Shown here in pieces: positions 51,757-60,691 of a stretch of 64,000 nt of DNA (positions within the stretch are counted from its first letter, which is position 1; each line of letters starts with the position of its first letter). This DNA comes from HGM11368 sp051883395. GTDB lineage: Bacteria; Bacillota; Clostridia; Christensenellales; UBA3700. Made by a program: the position numbers and the translations under genes. The DNA is taken from assembly GCA_051883395.1 (NCBI GenBank), contig JBJETQ010000002.1:39249-103248 (forward strand). The letters run 5' to 3'. The notes below the pieces were generated by a model. That model was not told the origin of the DNA. It saw nothing but the letters and a program-made list of their open reading frames with translations, and searched no databases.

Positions 51757-54700
51757 TTATCGGTCTGTTTTGCGGAAGATTGCAAGGTTTTTTGACGGAA
51801 TCTTGATGTCTCCGCTCACCTTGTCTATGCAATACAGATTTGCCGTGTCTATATCTGCAAGTCTTTCCAACTCGCCAAACTCTGTCAGGTCGACGTATGC
51901 GTCGCCGTCGGTAGGATTGGCTACGTAAATATAATCGCCTATGCGATATGCTAGCGCACCCCAAGCTGCACGTACGGCAAGCCACTCAAACTCCTTGTCT
52001 GCTTCGTCGAGATTGCGGAACACCTTATTGTGTCTGCGTATTCGAATCAGCCCCTTGTAATAGTCGGCTACGTCGCTGTATGCGTCCTTTCTGTTCCAGT
52101 CCAGAGCATTGACGGAGTCGTCGGCATTATAGCTGTTGTCGTTCATATTTTTAGTACGACAAAATTCTTCTCCACCCTGCATAAATACCAGTCCCAAAGA
52201 ACTCATGAGATAAAATGCGCCGAATCGGGTGGCTATCTTGATTTCTCTCTCGCTAGGCATAGTCGCTCTGAGCTGGTCGTACAGCGTGTAGTTGTCGTGA
52301 GCAGACATATAACATACGTTTTGCGCAGGAGAGTTCAAAACAAATCTTATTCCGTCTCTCTTTTTGCATGCTCCTTCTATTCCGCTCATAACGGCGCTGA
52401 GCGAAACTGCCATGCCCTGCAAAAAGCCTTTGGACAGATTGTTGTTTCCACGCAGACCGTCCCGATAGGAAGAATTGAAGACTCCCATATTTTGTGGAAG
52501 CAGCGGCAGATTGTTGCAATCGGCTGCCACTATCCAAGGCGCAGGTGGCAACGCCCACCAAGGTTCACCATAAGTCAACAGGGTCTTGCCAAGTTTGTCC
52601 TGCAACCTGTCGAGAGTATTGCGTATCTGAGCAACCGTATCTACGTCGTACAGCCCCATAAGGTCAAAACGGAAACCGTCTATATGATATTCTTCCGCCC
52701 AATAGGTAAGCGAATCGATAATGAATTTGCGCACCATCGGCTTCTCGGTGGCAATCTCGTTGCCGCAGCCCGACCCGTTGTAAAATCTGCCGTCAGAAAA
52801 TTTGCGGTAATAGCAGTCTTTTGCTATTCTTTCAAGATTGGAATCGGCTGTGCGATAGGTGTGATTGTATACCACGTCCATAATTACGCCTATGCCGTTG
52901 TCGTGCAGAGTAAGAATAAGTTGTTTGAGTTCTTTTATCCTTGTCTGCGGGTCATAAGGATTGGTGCTGTAAGAGCCTTCCGGAACGTTGTAATTGCAAG
53001 GGTCATAGCCCCAGTTCCTTTGATTTTGGTCGCTCTCGTCAACGCTCTCAAAGTCGGCAATCGGCAAAAGCTGAACGTAGGTTACTCCCAATTCTTTGAG
53101 ATAATCAACAAGACATGCCTTGCCGCAAATAGTCTTGCGCCCCGTCTCAAATCCGTTATATTTGCCACGAACTTCGTAACTTGCAGGCATTGCAATACTG
53201 AAATCTCTTACATGCACTTCCCAGATAACGGGAGTATCGTTGCCCTTGTACCTGTCATTGTTCCATAGCGGCGGATCTGTCGATTGCAAATCAACAATCA
53301 TCGCACGACAACCGTTGATACCTATCGCTCTGGCATATGGATCGACGCAAGCTCTGCCGTCTACGTTGAATTGATAGTATCTGCCCGTAAGATTTTGCTC
53401 AACCGTACACCGAAAAACGTCGCCGTCCTTGTTCATATCGTAACTTGCAATCGGCTTGTCGGCGTAGGCGTCGTCAAATATCTCAACGATTGCCCGATTG
53501 GTAGGCGGAGACCATAGTGCAAAGGTCGTATGCTGTGCTACGTTGACTCCCAAATCGTAAGTCGTCTTTTTTATCTTGTTGTCTGTTTTGATTCTCTCGG
53601 TGTGCCGTGTTATCTTTCTGATTTTTTTGGCTAACTTCGACAGTTCCTTGTCGCCTGGCAAGGTAATCGTGCAACTCCAATTGTTTGTGGATACTGTGCC
53701 GGGAGTGTTGATTCGGCTATCGCTGCCCAAATACAACCAATCTTGCATTGGTACTATTGCCAGATTGGAATTGCTTTCCAACACCAGTCTTATGAGTGCG
53801 TCTGCTATATCCTTTTTTGTCTGGCAGCTACATTCTATTGACATCAGACTACATTCGTCCTTTATGGTCCTTACGAGTCTGCTCAATTCGACGCTATCCA
53901 TTTCTTCGACAAAGCCCATCAGAGTATCGTTGTCATGCGTGCCGGTATAAGCGACGCTCTTGCGTGGATAATTGCTCGGTCTGTTGTCGTTGTCAACGTC
54001 GCCATCCATTCCGAACTGTACGACACGCATACCGCAATAGCCCGTTTTTTTCAACAATTCCTTTACGCCGTCGTCGATAAGTCCCAAGTCTTCCGCAACG
54101 ATATTGAAATCTAACTTGTCGGCAAACAAATCGAAACCGACGCTGTCTTTCCATTCTCCGTCAATTGCATTTTTTGCCCCATACGGCACGCTGTAATATC
54201 TGTCCATAGCTCGGAAATGGTCTATGCGCACCACGTCGTACAAATCAAACGCCCGCCTGATGCGATTGTTCCACCATGCGTAACCGTCTTGTTTCATCTT
54301 GTCCCAATCGTACAACGGATTGCCCCATAGTTGCCCTTCTTCGCAAAAATAGTCCGGCGGAACGCCTGCTACCGCCTTTGGCACAAAGTTGTCGTCCAAC
54401 TGAAAGTTTTGCGGACGGCTCCACGTCTCCACGCTGTCCAAAGCCACGTATATAGGCATATCTCCCATTATTCGAACGCCTTTGGAATTGGCATAGTCCC
54501 TAAGTTTACGCCATTGAGTCAGCGCCACCCATTGAGTCCACAAATAAAACCCGACTTTGTATCTGTTCTGCCCGGCATAATTTTCTATTGCCGACGAGTC
54601 GTAGGCGGAATATTGCTGCCACTCATACCAGGCGCAAGGATTGTCTTCTTTGAGAGACATAAACACGGCATAATCCAAAAACTCTTTGCTCTCGACAAAA

Positions 54701-55098
54701 TCAAGATAATCACGACAAGGTACAAACTTGTCGTAAGCCGCTCTCAAAACGCTCAGTTTGACGGGCGTAAGCGCATCATAATCAACCCTGTCGCCGTTGA
54801 TAGCACGCAATTGGTCCAGCTGGTCAGCTTGCAAAAGACCTTGTTCTACCAAATCTTGCAGGTCGATATAGTTGACGTCGATTGCCTGTGCGCTGATAGA
54901 TTGATAAGGAGAACCGCCCATACCTGTCGGTACGAGCGGCAAAACCTGCCAGACGCTTTGTCCTGCGTCTGCAAGAAAATTTACAAAACGATAGGCTTCG
55001 CTGCCAAAAGTGCCTATTCCGAAGGCAGAAGGCAAAGCCGATACGGGCATTAGTATTCCCGCTAGTCGATTGTCGGTGATTTTGTCTGTTGAGTCCAT
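51757..55098 (-). CDS. 4-alpha-glucanotransferase fused to type I pullulanase
   Basis: 1113 residues. Residues 1 to ~490 are GH77 (MalQ): LPSAFGIGTFG, FVNFLADAGQSVWQVLPL, nucleophile Asp in RIDHFRAM (~292), Glu in EDLG (~336), Asp in THDNDT (~388). A basic linker (~495-510) leads to a CBM48-like module and a GH13 type I pullulanase with the family marker YNVPEGSYSTNP (close to YNWGYDP/YNVPEGSYS), DVVYNHT, GFRFDLMG (~810), YGEPW (~845) and SAHDN (~934). Disproportionation plus alpha-1,6 debranching in one cytoplasmic polypeptide would mimic the two activities of eukaryotic glycogen debranching enzyme, using other families. No clear ribosome site; probably read from the GH36 transcript upstream. 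Confidence 0.92.
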   Translation of the reverse strand: MDSTDKITDNRLAGILMPVSALPSAFGIGTFGSEAYRFVNFLADAGQSVWQVLPLVPTGMGGSPYQSISAQAIDVNYIDLQDLVEQGLLQADQLDQLRAINGDRVDYDALTPVKLSVLRAAYDKFVPCRDYLDFVESKEFLDYAVFMSLKEDNPCAWYEWQQYSAYDSSAIENYAGQNRYKVGFYLWTQWVALTQWRKLRDYANSKGVRIMGDMPIYVALDSVETWSRPQNFQLDDNFVPKAVAGVPPDYFCEEGQLWGNPLYDWDKMKQDGYAWWNNRIRRAFDLYDVVRIDHFRAMDRYYSVPYGAKNAIDGEWKDSVGFDLFADKLDFNIVAEDLGLIDDGVKELLKKTGYCGMRVVQFGMDGDVDNDNRPSNYPRKSVAYTGTHDNDTLMGFVEEMDSVELSRLVRTIKDECSLMSIECSCQTKKDIADALIRLVLESNSNLAIVPMQDWLYLGSDSRINTPGTVSTNNWSCTITLPGDKELSKLAKKIRKITRHTERIKTDNKIKKTTYDLGVNVAQHTTFALWSPPTNRAIVEIFDDAYADKPIASYDMNKDGDVFRCTVEQNLTGRYYQFNVDGRACVDPYARAIGINGCRAMIVDLQSTDPPLWNNDRYKGNDTPVIWEVHVRDFSIAMPASYEVRGKYNGFETGRKTICGKACLVDYLKELGVTYVQLLPIADFESVDESDQNQRNWGYDPCNYNVPEGSYSTNPYDPQTRIKELKQLILTLHDNGIGVIMDVVYNHTYRTADSNLERIAKDCYYRKFSDGRFYNGSGCGNEIATEKPMVRKFIIDSLTYWAEEYHIDGFRFDLMGLYDVDTVAQIRNTLDRLQDKLGKTLLTYGEPWWALPPAPWIVAADCNNLPLLPQNMGVFNSSYRDGLRGNNNLSKGFLQGMAVSLSAVMSGIEGACKKRDGIRFVLNSPAQNVCYMSAHDNYTLYDQLRATMPSEREIKIATRFGAFYLMSSLGLVFMQGGEEFCRTKNMNDNSYNADDSVNALDWNRKDAYSDVADYYKGLIRIRRHNKVFRNLDEADKEFEWLAVRAAWGALAYRIGDYIYVANPTDGDAYVDLTEFGELERLADIDTANLYCIDKVSGDIKIPSKNLAIFRKTDR

Positions 55099-55136
55099 AG
55101 TTGTTATTTAGTCATAGCGCAATGCGCCGAATTGGT

Positions 55137-55153
55137 GATACGTATTGATTTTT
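55137..55153 (-). repeat. Stop-proximal motif, copy D (GH36 copy 2)
   Basis: Minus strand AAAAATCAATACGTATC, 11 bases past the stop of the second alpha-galactosidase and before the malQ-pulA start. Confidence 0.55.
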
Positions 55154-55164
55154 GCAATATTGTT

Positions 55165-56808
55165 TCAGGACAACTGAGTGCAGGTCTTTGCGTCAAATTT
55201 CAGCACCTTTTCGTCGCCGTCCTGCGAATATCTGATAGTTACCACGTTCTTTTGCTGGTCTACGTCTTCGACCCACATTTCGCTCTCCTGCATTACTCTG
55301 GCAAACTGTGCCTTTTGTTCGCCGTTATATCTGCCGGTATCGTCGCTGGTAAACAGTACCGAACCGAAAATTTTGATAATGGTGGAAAGCAACATTTGTT
55401 GCGATTGGGTGAAACCCGTATTGTAGTCTCTGAGAGTAAAGACGTCAGGGTCGCACATAAAGGCTCTTTTGTTAAGATGTCTTCTGTACAGAATATTGTT
55501 GACGGCTTCCTGACTTGACACGTCTTCTCTGTGAGAAAGCCTTTGAGACAGAGTCTTTTTCCATCTCAATCCCATATCGGCGCCGATACGCATATACTCC
55601 ACCCTGCCAAAGCATGGCATGAGCGGCGTGCCACAGGCAAGTATCTTTCTGTCGCCTACACATTCTCTCAAAAAGCTTATGGCGTCGTACATAATCGTCG
55701 CTCTCGACTTGTTGTTTCTCGGAATGATTGCCGCACAATATAAAAAGTCAAGTTTGAACAAATCAAAGCCCAAATCTTTAAAATATGCAAAACACTTTTT
55801 GATATATGCTCTGACTTCTTTGTTGTAAATATCCAATGCGTAAAATCCGCCCCAGTTAGCTCCGCAATAAAACAGGTTGCCGTCCTTGTCTGTAACAAAC
55901 CAATCGGGATGTTCCGTTATCATCGACGACGTCTTCTGTACGGCAAAAGGCGCCAGCCACAGCCCCGCCTGCAAGCCTTTGGAATGGATATTCTGCACTG
56001 TCGGTCCAAGGCCGTTGGGGAATTTTGCAGGGTCAATGCTCAGCCATTCTCCCACCTTGGTCTGATATCCGTCGTCAATCTGGAAGGTGTTGATAAGACC
56101 CGTCGCAGCAATATTGTTCAAATCATTGAGAACGATAGATTCGTTGATGTTCTGATAATAGTTGTACCAAGTGGTGTAACCTTTGATGACGGGATAGAGC
56201 GGACGCGGTATGCCCATCATGGCAAAATATTTGTCAAATACTTCGTTGTATTCTCCTTTGAGTGAGATAAGACGGAAAAGAGTGTAAGTATTGTCGATAG
56301 TAACGCCTTCCAGGTCTTTGAATATCCTGATACGATTTTCTTTCATATCGGCGCTGATAATTGTATAACCTTCTTTATCGCTAAGCGAACCGACAAAATC
56401 TATCTCGTCTCCCCTGCGCACATAGGCGTAACCGTGAGAGTGGAATTGTCCCTTTCTTCTTGGTTGTTCCACCCAATCATAATCACCGTATTTTCTCAAT
56501 CCGAGCTTTTTGCCTATCAAAGTCTTGCAAATCAAGCCTTCGTCCGCCATCTTCATATCTGCGGTAAACTCTTTGCTGTCAGTCCACGATTGGTATCCGT
56601 TGGCAAAGAACTTGTCGCCAGGTGCAAAGTCGTATTCCATCTCCAACCATACTTTGTCAATCTCGACCGGCACGTTGACCTTGATGTCCAGAGTCAGACA
56701 TGCGTTGTTTTTGGTATAGGTCAAAGTAAAATCGTCGTTGTTTCCGGTGGCGGTTTTAATTTCTCGGCCGTCCTTATATCTGATATGCAAATAATAGTTT
56801 TCCAGCAT
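55165..56808 (-). CDS. Alpha-galactosidase, glycoside hydrolase family 36 (copy 2)
   Basis: 547 residues from ATG 56808 (GGGGGAAAGT before it). Collinear with the copy at 2828: GYQSWTDSKEF, FQIDDGYQTKVGEWLS, GLWLAPFAV, nucleophile Asp in FKLDFLYCAA near residue 354 and acid/base Asp in RIGADMGLRW near 411. Shared blocks such as ARNNKSRATIMYDAISFLRECVGDRKIL-type segments show paralogy. Copy 1 has TGCDVDLSF where this has IGADMGLRW, so specificities may differ. No signal peptide. Own promoter; malQ-pulA follows after 66 bases. Confidence 0.9.
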   Translation of the reverse strand: MLENYYLHIRYKDGREIKTATGNNDDFTLTYTKNNACLTLDIKVNVPVEIDKVWLEMEYDFAPGDKFFANGYQSWTDSKEFTADMKMADEGLICKTLIGKKLGLRKYGDYDWVEQPRRKGQFHSHGYAYVRRGDEIDFVGSLSDKEGYTIISADMKENRIRIFKDLEGVTIDNTYTLFRLISLKGEYNEVFDKYFAMMGIPRPLYPVIKGYTTWYNYYQNINESIVLNDLNNIAATGLINTFQIDDGYQTKVGEWLSIDPAKFPNGLGPTVQNIHSKGLQAGLWLAPFAVQKTSSMITEHPDWFVTDKDGNLFYCGANWGGFYALDIYNKEVRAYIKKCFAYFKDLGFDLFKLDFLYCAAIIPRNNKSRATIMYDAISFLRECVGDRKILACGTPLMPCFGRVEYMRIGADMGLRWKKTLSQRLSHREDVSSQEAVNNILYRRHLNKRAFMCDPDVFTLRDYNTGFTQSQQMLLSTIIKIFGSVLFTSDDTGRYNGEQKAQFARVMQESEMWVEDVDQQKNVVTIRYSQDGDEKVLKFDAKTCTQLS

Positions 56809-56834
56809 ACTTTCCCCCACTTGCAGTTTTTTTT

Positions 56835-56863
56835 ATTATAACATAAATTATAATACTTGACAA
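56835..56863 (-). promoter_or_regulatory. Promoter of GH36 copy 2
   Basis: TTGTCA (56863-56858) and TATAAT (56840-56835), spacer 17, with the -35 inside TAGGGTATTG as in the GH35 promoter. Confidence 0.8.
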
Positions 56864-56887
56864 TACCCTATACGCCGTGTTTTATAA

Positions 56888-56919
56888 CAAAAAAACGCAT
56901 TGTCTAACCGACAATGCGC
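56888..56919 (-). terminator. Terminator of the CBM20 gene
   Basis: CGCATTGTC-GGTTA-GACAATGCG then T7 on the minus strand. Confidence 0.9.
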
Positions 56920-56938
56920 TTGGTGTGGAACCGCTGAT

Positions 56939-57262
56939 TTAGTTTTTTCTCCAATTGTAAACGGTAACCGAACTTTTGGTAGAGCCGTCAACAACTACCT
57001 TATGGTTGACGATTTCTTCGCCCCACATGCCTTTGTCAACTCCTTCCCAGTCTGGTTTGCAAAGCACTTTGTATTCCAATTCTTCGCCTTGTGCAAATTT
57101 TCTAACAACTTTGAAAACGCCGTTGCTCTTATTCACTTTGAGCGCTTTTGCAGGGTTCCAACTACCCAATTTTTTGTGATTGCCGCAAATATACACGCAA
57201 TCTACGTCCTTGTCCGTCTTATTTTCTACGTAAAAAGTAACGCAACATACTTGTTCTTCCAT
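56939..57262 (-). CDS. Free-standing CBM20 starch-binding domain protein
   Basis: 107 residues, a single CBM20-like domain: VTFYVENKTDKDVDCVYICGNHKKLGSWNPAKAL, a Trp-containing EYKVLCKPDWEGVDKGMWGEE and GSTKSSVTVYNWRKN. The GSW and downstream Trp are positions that stack on glucan in this family. There is no catalytic domain and no signal peptide, so it should bind alpha-glucan such as glycogen inside the cell. Own promoter and terminator; close to the glucan enzymes at 51757. Ribosome site GGAGG with a 9-base spacer. Confidence 0.8.
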   Translation of the reverse strand: MEEQVCCVTFYVENKTDKDVDCVYICGNHKKLGSWNPAKALKVNKSNGVFKVVRKFAQGEELEYKVLCKPDWEGVDKGMWGEEIVNHKVVVDGSTKSSVTVYNWRKN

Positions 57263-57308
57263 AAATTTGTACCTCCATAAATATAAAAATTATATCTTAC
57301 TGACAATA

Positions 57309-57336
57309 ATTATATTATTTTATGTCATCTTGTCAA
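57309..57336 (-). promoter_or_regulatory. Promoter of the CBM20 gene
   Basis: TTGACA (57336-57331) and TATAAT (57314-57309), spacer 16; overlaps the end of rlmA. Confidence 0.75.
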
Positions 57337-58146
57337 CTTTTTGACTACCATTAAATCAAAATTTGCTCTTACGGTCATATTTTGTTGCGTTTCGATATTT
57401 CTGAGCAAATCTTTGGGGGTTCGATAATAATACGGCGTCATTGTCAGAAGATTGTTGATTTGCCGACATGAATCAAGCGTAAAATCATAGTCAAGCCGTA
57501 TTTTGTCCACCAAAACCAAAGGCTCCAACTGCACTTTGAATTGCTTGGGGTAGGTCTTGTCTCCGTAAATCGCACGTTTGAGTTGCCATAGATGATATGG
57601 CGCAGGGCAGACCAAAACGGCGACTCCGTCGTCTTTCAGTACCCTTTCAATCTCTTTGACCGCATAGGGTGCAAAGACGCACAACAACATATCGATAGCA
57701 CCGCTTCCGACAGGCAAATCATAAGAGTTGGCAATGCAAAAATCAATACACGTATTGAGTTTTCCGCCTTTTTTTATTCCTTCTTTTGATATGTCGGCAG
57801 CAAGATAGCGATATTTATCCTTAAATCTGTCGGCAATCTGACAGATATAATATCCGTATCCGCAACCTGCGTCTAGTATAGTTGCGCCGACACGGCAATA
57901 TTTGTCCGCCAACTCGCCTAGTTTGTCTGCCAAAGGTTGATAGTAACCGCCCTGCAAAAATTCGTACCTGGCGGATATCATCTCCTTGTTGTCTCCTATT
58001 TTGTCGCAAGGCTTTTGACTGAGATTGAGATTGACGTAATTTTCTTTGGCTATATCAAAACAATGTCCGTTGACGCACCGACAAACCTTGCCGTCGGACA
58101 TAAGCGGTTGTTTGCACACAGGACAAACAAACTTGTCAAACTTCAT
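57325..58146 (-). CDS. 23S rRNA (guanine-N1)-methyltransferase, RlmA type
   Basis: 273 residues from ATG 58146 (AAGGAG before it). N-terminal zinc finger FVCPVCKQPL...CRCVNGHCFDIAKENYVNLN (residues 5-45) as in RlmA(I)/RlmA(II), then a Rossmann methyltransferase with SAM site ILDAGCGYGYYI and LLCVFAPYA, and the C-terminal LTMTPYYYRTPKD typical of the family. Predicted to methylate G745 or G748 of 23S rRNA. The start overlaps the ROK stop (ATGA). I reject a longer N-terminus to 58380, which reads antisense-like Arg/Gln-rich sequence inside the ROK gene. Confidence 0.88.
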   Translation of the reverse strand: MKFDKFVCPVCKQPLMSDGKVCRCVNGHCFDIAKENYVNLNLSQKPCDKIGDNKEMISARYEFLQGGYYQPLADKLGELADKYCRVGATILDAGCGYGYYICQIADRFKDKYRYLAADISKEGIKKGGKLNTCIDFCIANSYDLPVGSGAIDMLLCVFAPYAVKEIERVLKDDGVAVLVCPAPYHLWQLKRAIYGDKTYPKQFKVQLEPLVLVDKIRLDYDFTLDSCRQINNLLTMTPYYYRTPKDLLRNIETQQNMTVRANFDLMVVKKLTR

Positions 58147-59081
58147 ACCATACTCCTTGCCATTGACCATAGCGCCTGAGTCTGACTTCCGATATAATCG
58201 TTGCAAATGACAAATTCCGGAAGTATGTTTTCCGGCACTTTCTTTGCAATGGCGCTGATATAATTGGTAGCCTTGGAATCCTTGCAATATATCGTCATGA
58301 CGTGCGGGTTGTACATAGCTATTGCATTGATTGCCGCTTTTATTGCCCTGTCGCCGCCTATTCCGCCCATATTGGGACAATATTTTATTTCTCCCGCATA
58401 GCCGTTTGCCCCCCTGAAAACCTTGCCGCCTATACTTACTCCTACTCCGATTGAGTTCTTGTCAACGTACAGCGAAACCTTTATTTCTTCCGGACGGTCA
58501 GCTTGATTGGACGACAGAGACAACAATTTCATATCGTTTTCTATACAAACCCTGAGTCCCGTCTTGATTTCTATCTGCTCTGCAAGATTGACCTTTCTCA
58601 GCCCCAATCTCGCCCACTCCGATATTCGTCCGTCGGCAACCACGCAAGGTAGCGATATAGCGCATATCTCGATAAGATTATCCAAATCTTTTATTGCGGC
58701 TATTTGTCTGGTCAAATCCACAATAAAATCGTTTTTGTCGTATCTGCTCTTGCTCTGCGACAATACGTTGCCTTCAAAGTCTCTGAGTTGAAAAACTATT
58801 TCTTCGTCGTCCGCAACAAGAATCAAAATATGAATAAAATCTTTGTTCAACTCATATATTTGCGCCCTTCTGCCACCGGACGACGTGGCAATCTGCCCCT
58901 TGACTATCAGATTTATGTCTTCTGCTATATTCAAGGCATGCGCCACCGTAGGATGAGATAAACCCGTCGCTCTGACTATATCTCCCACAACTCCGCTCTT
59001 TGACGTGAGCATATAGTCGACAACCGCACCAAGACTGGATATTTTGTCCGTCGCCTGTCTGTATCGTTGCAATCTGTCCAT
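58143..59081 (-). CDS. ROK-family transcriptional regulator
   Basis: 312 residues from ATG 59081 (AAAAAGGTG). N-terminal winged helix (SKSGVVGDIVRATGLSHPTVAHALNIAEDINLI), then a ROK domain (residues ~85-310). The catalytic-position Asp survives in IENDMKLLSL, but the Zn motif GHxxx-CxCGxxGC is replaced by GYAGEIKYCPNMGGIGGD with no Cys cluster. So it is probably a sugar-responsive repressor rather than a kinase. It lies just downstream of fucI-fucA-kinase across a terminator, which makes the fucose operon a plausible target. Confidence 0.85.
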   Translation of the reverse strand: MDRLQRYRQATDKISSLGAVVDYMLTSKSGVVGDIVRATGLSHPTVAHALNIAEDINLIVKGQIATSSGGRRAQIYELNKDFIHILILVADDEEIVFQLRDFEGNVLSQSKSRYDKNDFIVDLTRQIAAIKDLDNLIEICAISLPCVVADGRISEWARLGLRKVNLAEQIEIKTGLRVCIENDMKLLSLSSNQADRPEEIKVSLYVDKNSIGVGVSIGGKVFRGANGYAGEIKYCPNMGGIGGDRAIKAAINAIAMYNPHVMTIYCKDSKATNYISAIAKKVPENILPEFVICNDYIGSQTQALWSMARSMV

Positions 59082-59123
59082 ATACACCTTTTTAAAACTT
59101 TTGTAAGTAGATTTTATAAGTAT

Positions 59124-59153
59124 ATTATAACGGCGGAAACAAGGGCATGTCAA
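59124..59153 (-). promoter_or_regulatory. Promoter of the ROK-rlmA pair
   Basis: TTGACA (59153-59148) and TATAAT (59129-59124), spacer 18. Confidence 0.7.
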
Positions 59154-59174
59154 ATTGTTGACTTATGAAAATGA

Positions 59175-59198
59175 CAAAACGCTATCAATAGATAGCGT
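59175..59198 (-). terminator. Terminator of the fucose operon
   Basis: ACGCTATC-TATT-GATAGCGTTTTG on the minus strand, 38 bases past the kinase stop. Confidence 0.75.
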
Positions 59199-59235
59199 CT
59201 GACGTCGTTTTGATTTATTGTTTGATGTTGTTTTA

Positions 59236-60690
59236 TTATTTTTTGAGTCGCAGATATTTGTCGTATTGTATTTGCCACTCTTGTTTATTGCCCGACGGGA
59301 AAAACTCGACGGGTCTGAAAGTGGTCTGTGCCAATCGGTAAGCCGTGTCTTTGTCTTTGACTTCCCCAAGCCCGTACAATTGGCCCAAAGCGTTGCCGAT
59401 AGCGGTGGCTTCCACACAGCCGCCTACGACTTTGATGCCCAAGCAATCGGCAACCAATTGGTTGAGCAGATGGTTGTTGGTGCCGCCGCCTATGATGTGC
59501 AAGGTGTCATAACTCTTACCTGTAACGGCTTGAAGTCCTTCCAAGGCATAGCGATATTCCATAGCCAAGGAATTGTAAACGCATCTGGCAATTTCTCCTA
59601 TACCGCTCAATTTCAAACCTTGCGTTTCGCTGACGTAATTCACTATTCTCTCATCCATAGAATATGGCGGAGAAAAGCGATTGTCCGCAACGTTGATAAA
59701 GCCTTTGAATTTGTCAACCTTACAACTCTGATCAACTATCTCGTCCCAGCTTATCGGCTTTTGTTTTATCCATTCACGCCTGCACTCCTGTATTATCCAC
59801 ATGCCCATTATGTTTTTGAGCAGACATATCTTGTCGTCAAATCCTATCTCGTTGGTATAACCTTCTCTGTACGTAACGTCGTTGACTATCGGTTTGTTTG
59901 ACAACGTACCAAAAAGCGACCAGGTGCCGCTGCTGACGTAGAGGGGTTCTTTTCCTTCCTGCATGACCGTCATAATAGCGCACGCCGTATCGTGTCCGCA
60001 CGTGGCAATCACAGGCAAGTCGTAGTCAATACCCGTCTGTCTGCATATATCGTCTTTGACGTAGCCAATCACGCTGCCTACCGGTCTAACGTCAGGAAAA
60101 TTGTCCTGCGTCAATCCGACTTTTGCCAAAAATCTTTCATCATATCCGCCGAGATAAAATCCGCCTGTCGTAGCCATTGTTGCGTCGCAACCCATCTTGC
60201 CCGTAAGCATATAACCCAACAGATAAGGCATAAATAATATTTTGTCGCCTTTGACAATTGGCATGGCACTCTTTTGCTGCGCAATAAGCTGATAGGAAGT
60301 GTTGAATTCGTTGAGAGATATTCCTGCCATATCAAACATGGCTCTCTTATCAAAGAGTTCCTGTCTGTCTATAAAGCCTGCCGTGCGTGCATCACGATAA
60401 TGATAAGGCATCTCTTTGAGTTTGCCTTTGTCGTCGATGACGCCGTAATCTACGCCCCAGGTATCTATACCTATTGAGTCAAGTCTTTTGCCTTGACCGG
60501 CACAAAGAGCGATACAGGTTTTGATTTGTTCAAAGAGCATATCGACGTCCCATCGGAGCGTATCTCCGACTTGGACTGCGTTGTTGTCAAACCTGTGAAT
60601 TTCATAAAAATTCATAGTTCCATTGTCGCACTCGAATACTATTCCCCTGCCACTACTTGCGCCCAGGTCTATCGCCAGAACTCTCTTCAT
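59236..60690 (-). CDS. RhaB-type sugar kinase, probable L-fuculokinase
   Basis: 484 residues of the FGGY family, RhaB branch: VLAIDLGASSGRGIVF (ATP phosphate loop), IGIDTWGVDYGVID, SGTWSLFGT, and HIIGGGTNNHLLNQLVADCLG with EATAIGNALGQL. By sequence it looks like rhamnulokinase, but the operon (fucI, fucA) implies phosphorylation of L-fuculose at O1. RhaB-type kinases are known to act on fuculose in some Bacillota and Bacteroidota operons. It starts right after the fucA stop, with GGGTGG as ribosome site. Confidence 0.85.
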   Translation of the reverse strand: MKRVLAIDLGASSGRGIVFECDNGTMNFYEIHRFDNNAVQVGDTLRWDVDMLFEQIKTCIALCAGQGKRLDSIGIDTWGVDYGVIDDKGKLKEMPYHYRDARTAGFIDRQELFDKRAMFDMAGISLNEFNTSYQLIAQQKSAMPIVKGDKILFMPYLLGYMLTGKMGCDATMATTGGFYLGGYDERFLAKVGLTQDNFPDVRPVGSVIGYVKDDICRQTGIDYDLPVIATCGHDTACAIMTVMQEGKEPLYVSSGTWSLFGTLSNKPIVNDVTYREGYTNEIGFDDKICLLKNIMGMWIIQECRREWIKQKPISWDEIVDQSCKVDKFKGFINVADNRFSPPYSMDERIVNYVSETQGLKLSGIGEIARCVYNSLAMEYRYALEGLQAVTGKSYDTLHIIGGGTNNHLLNQLVADCLGIKVVGGCVEATAIGNALGQLYGLGEVKDKDTAYRLAQTTFRPVEFFPSGNKQEWQIQYDKYLRLKK

Positions 60691-60691
60691 T

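Noticed and set aside
52030..53268. 412-codon open frame opposite malQ-pulA
   Set aside because: Antisense shadow of the pullulanase half; no domain or ribosome site.
58147..58380. N-terminal extension of the rRNA methyltransferase
   Set aside because: Would overlap the ROK gene by over 230 bases with low-complexity Arg/Gln sequence, and the ATG at 58146 has a good ribosome site and the zinc finger right after it.
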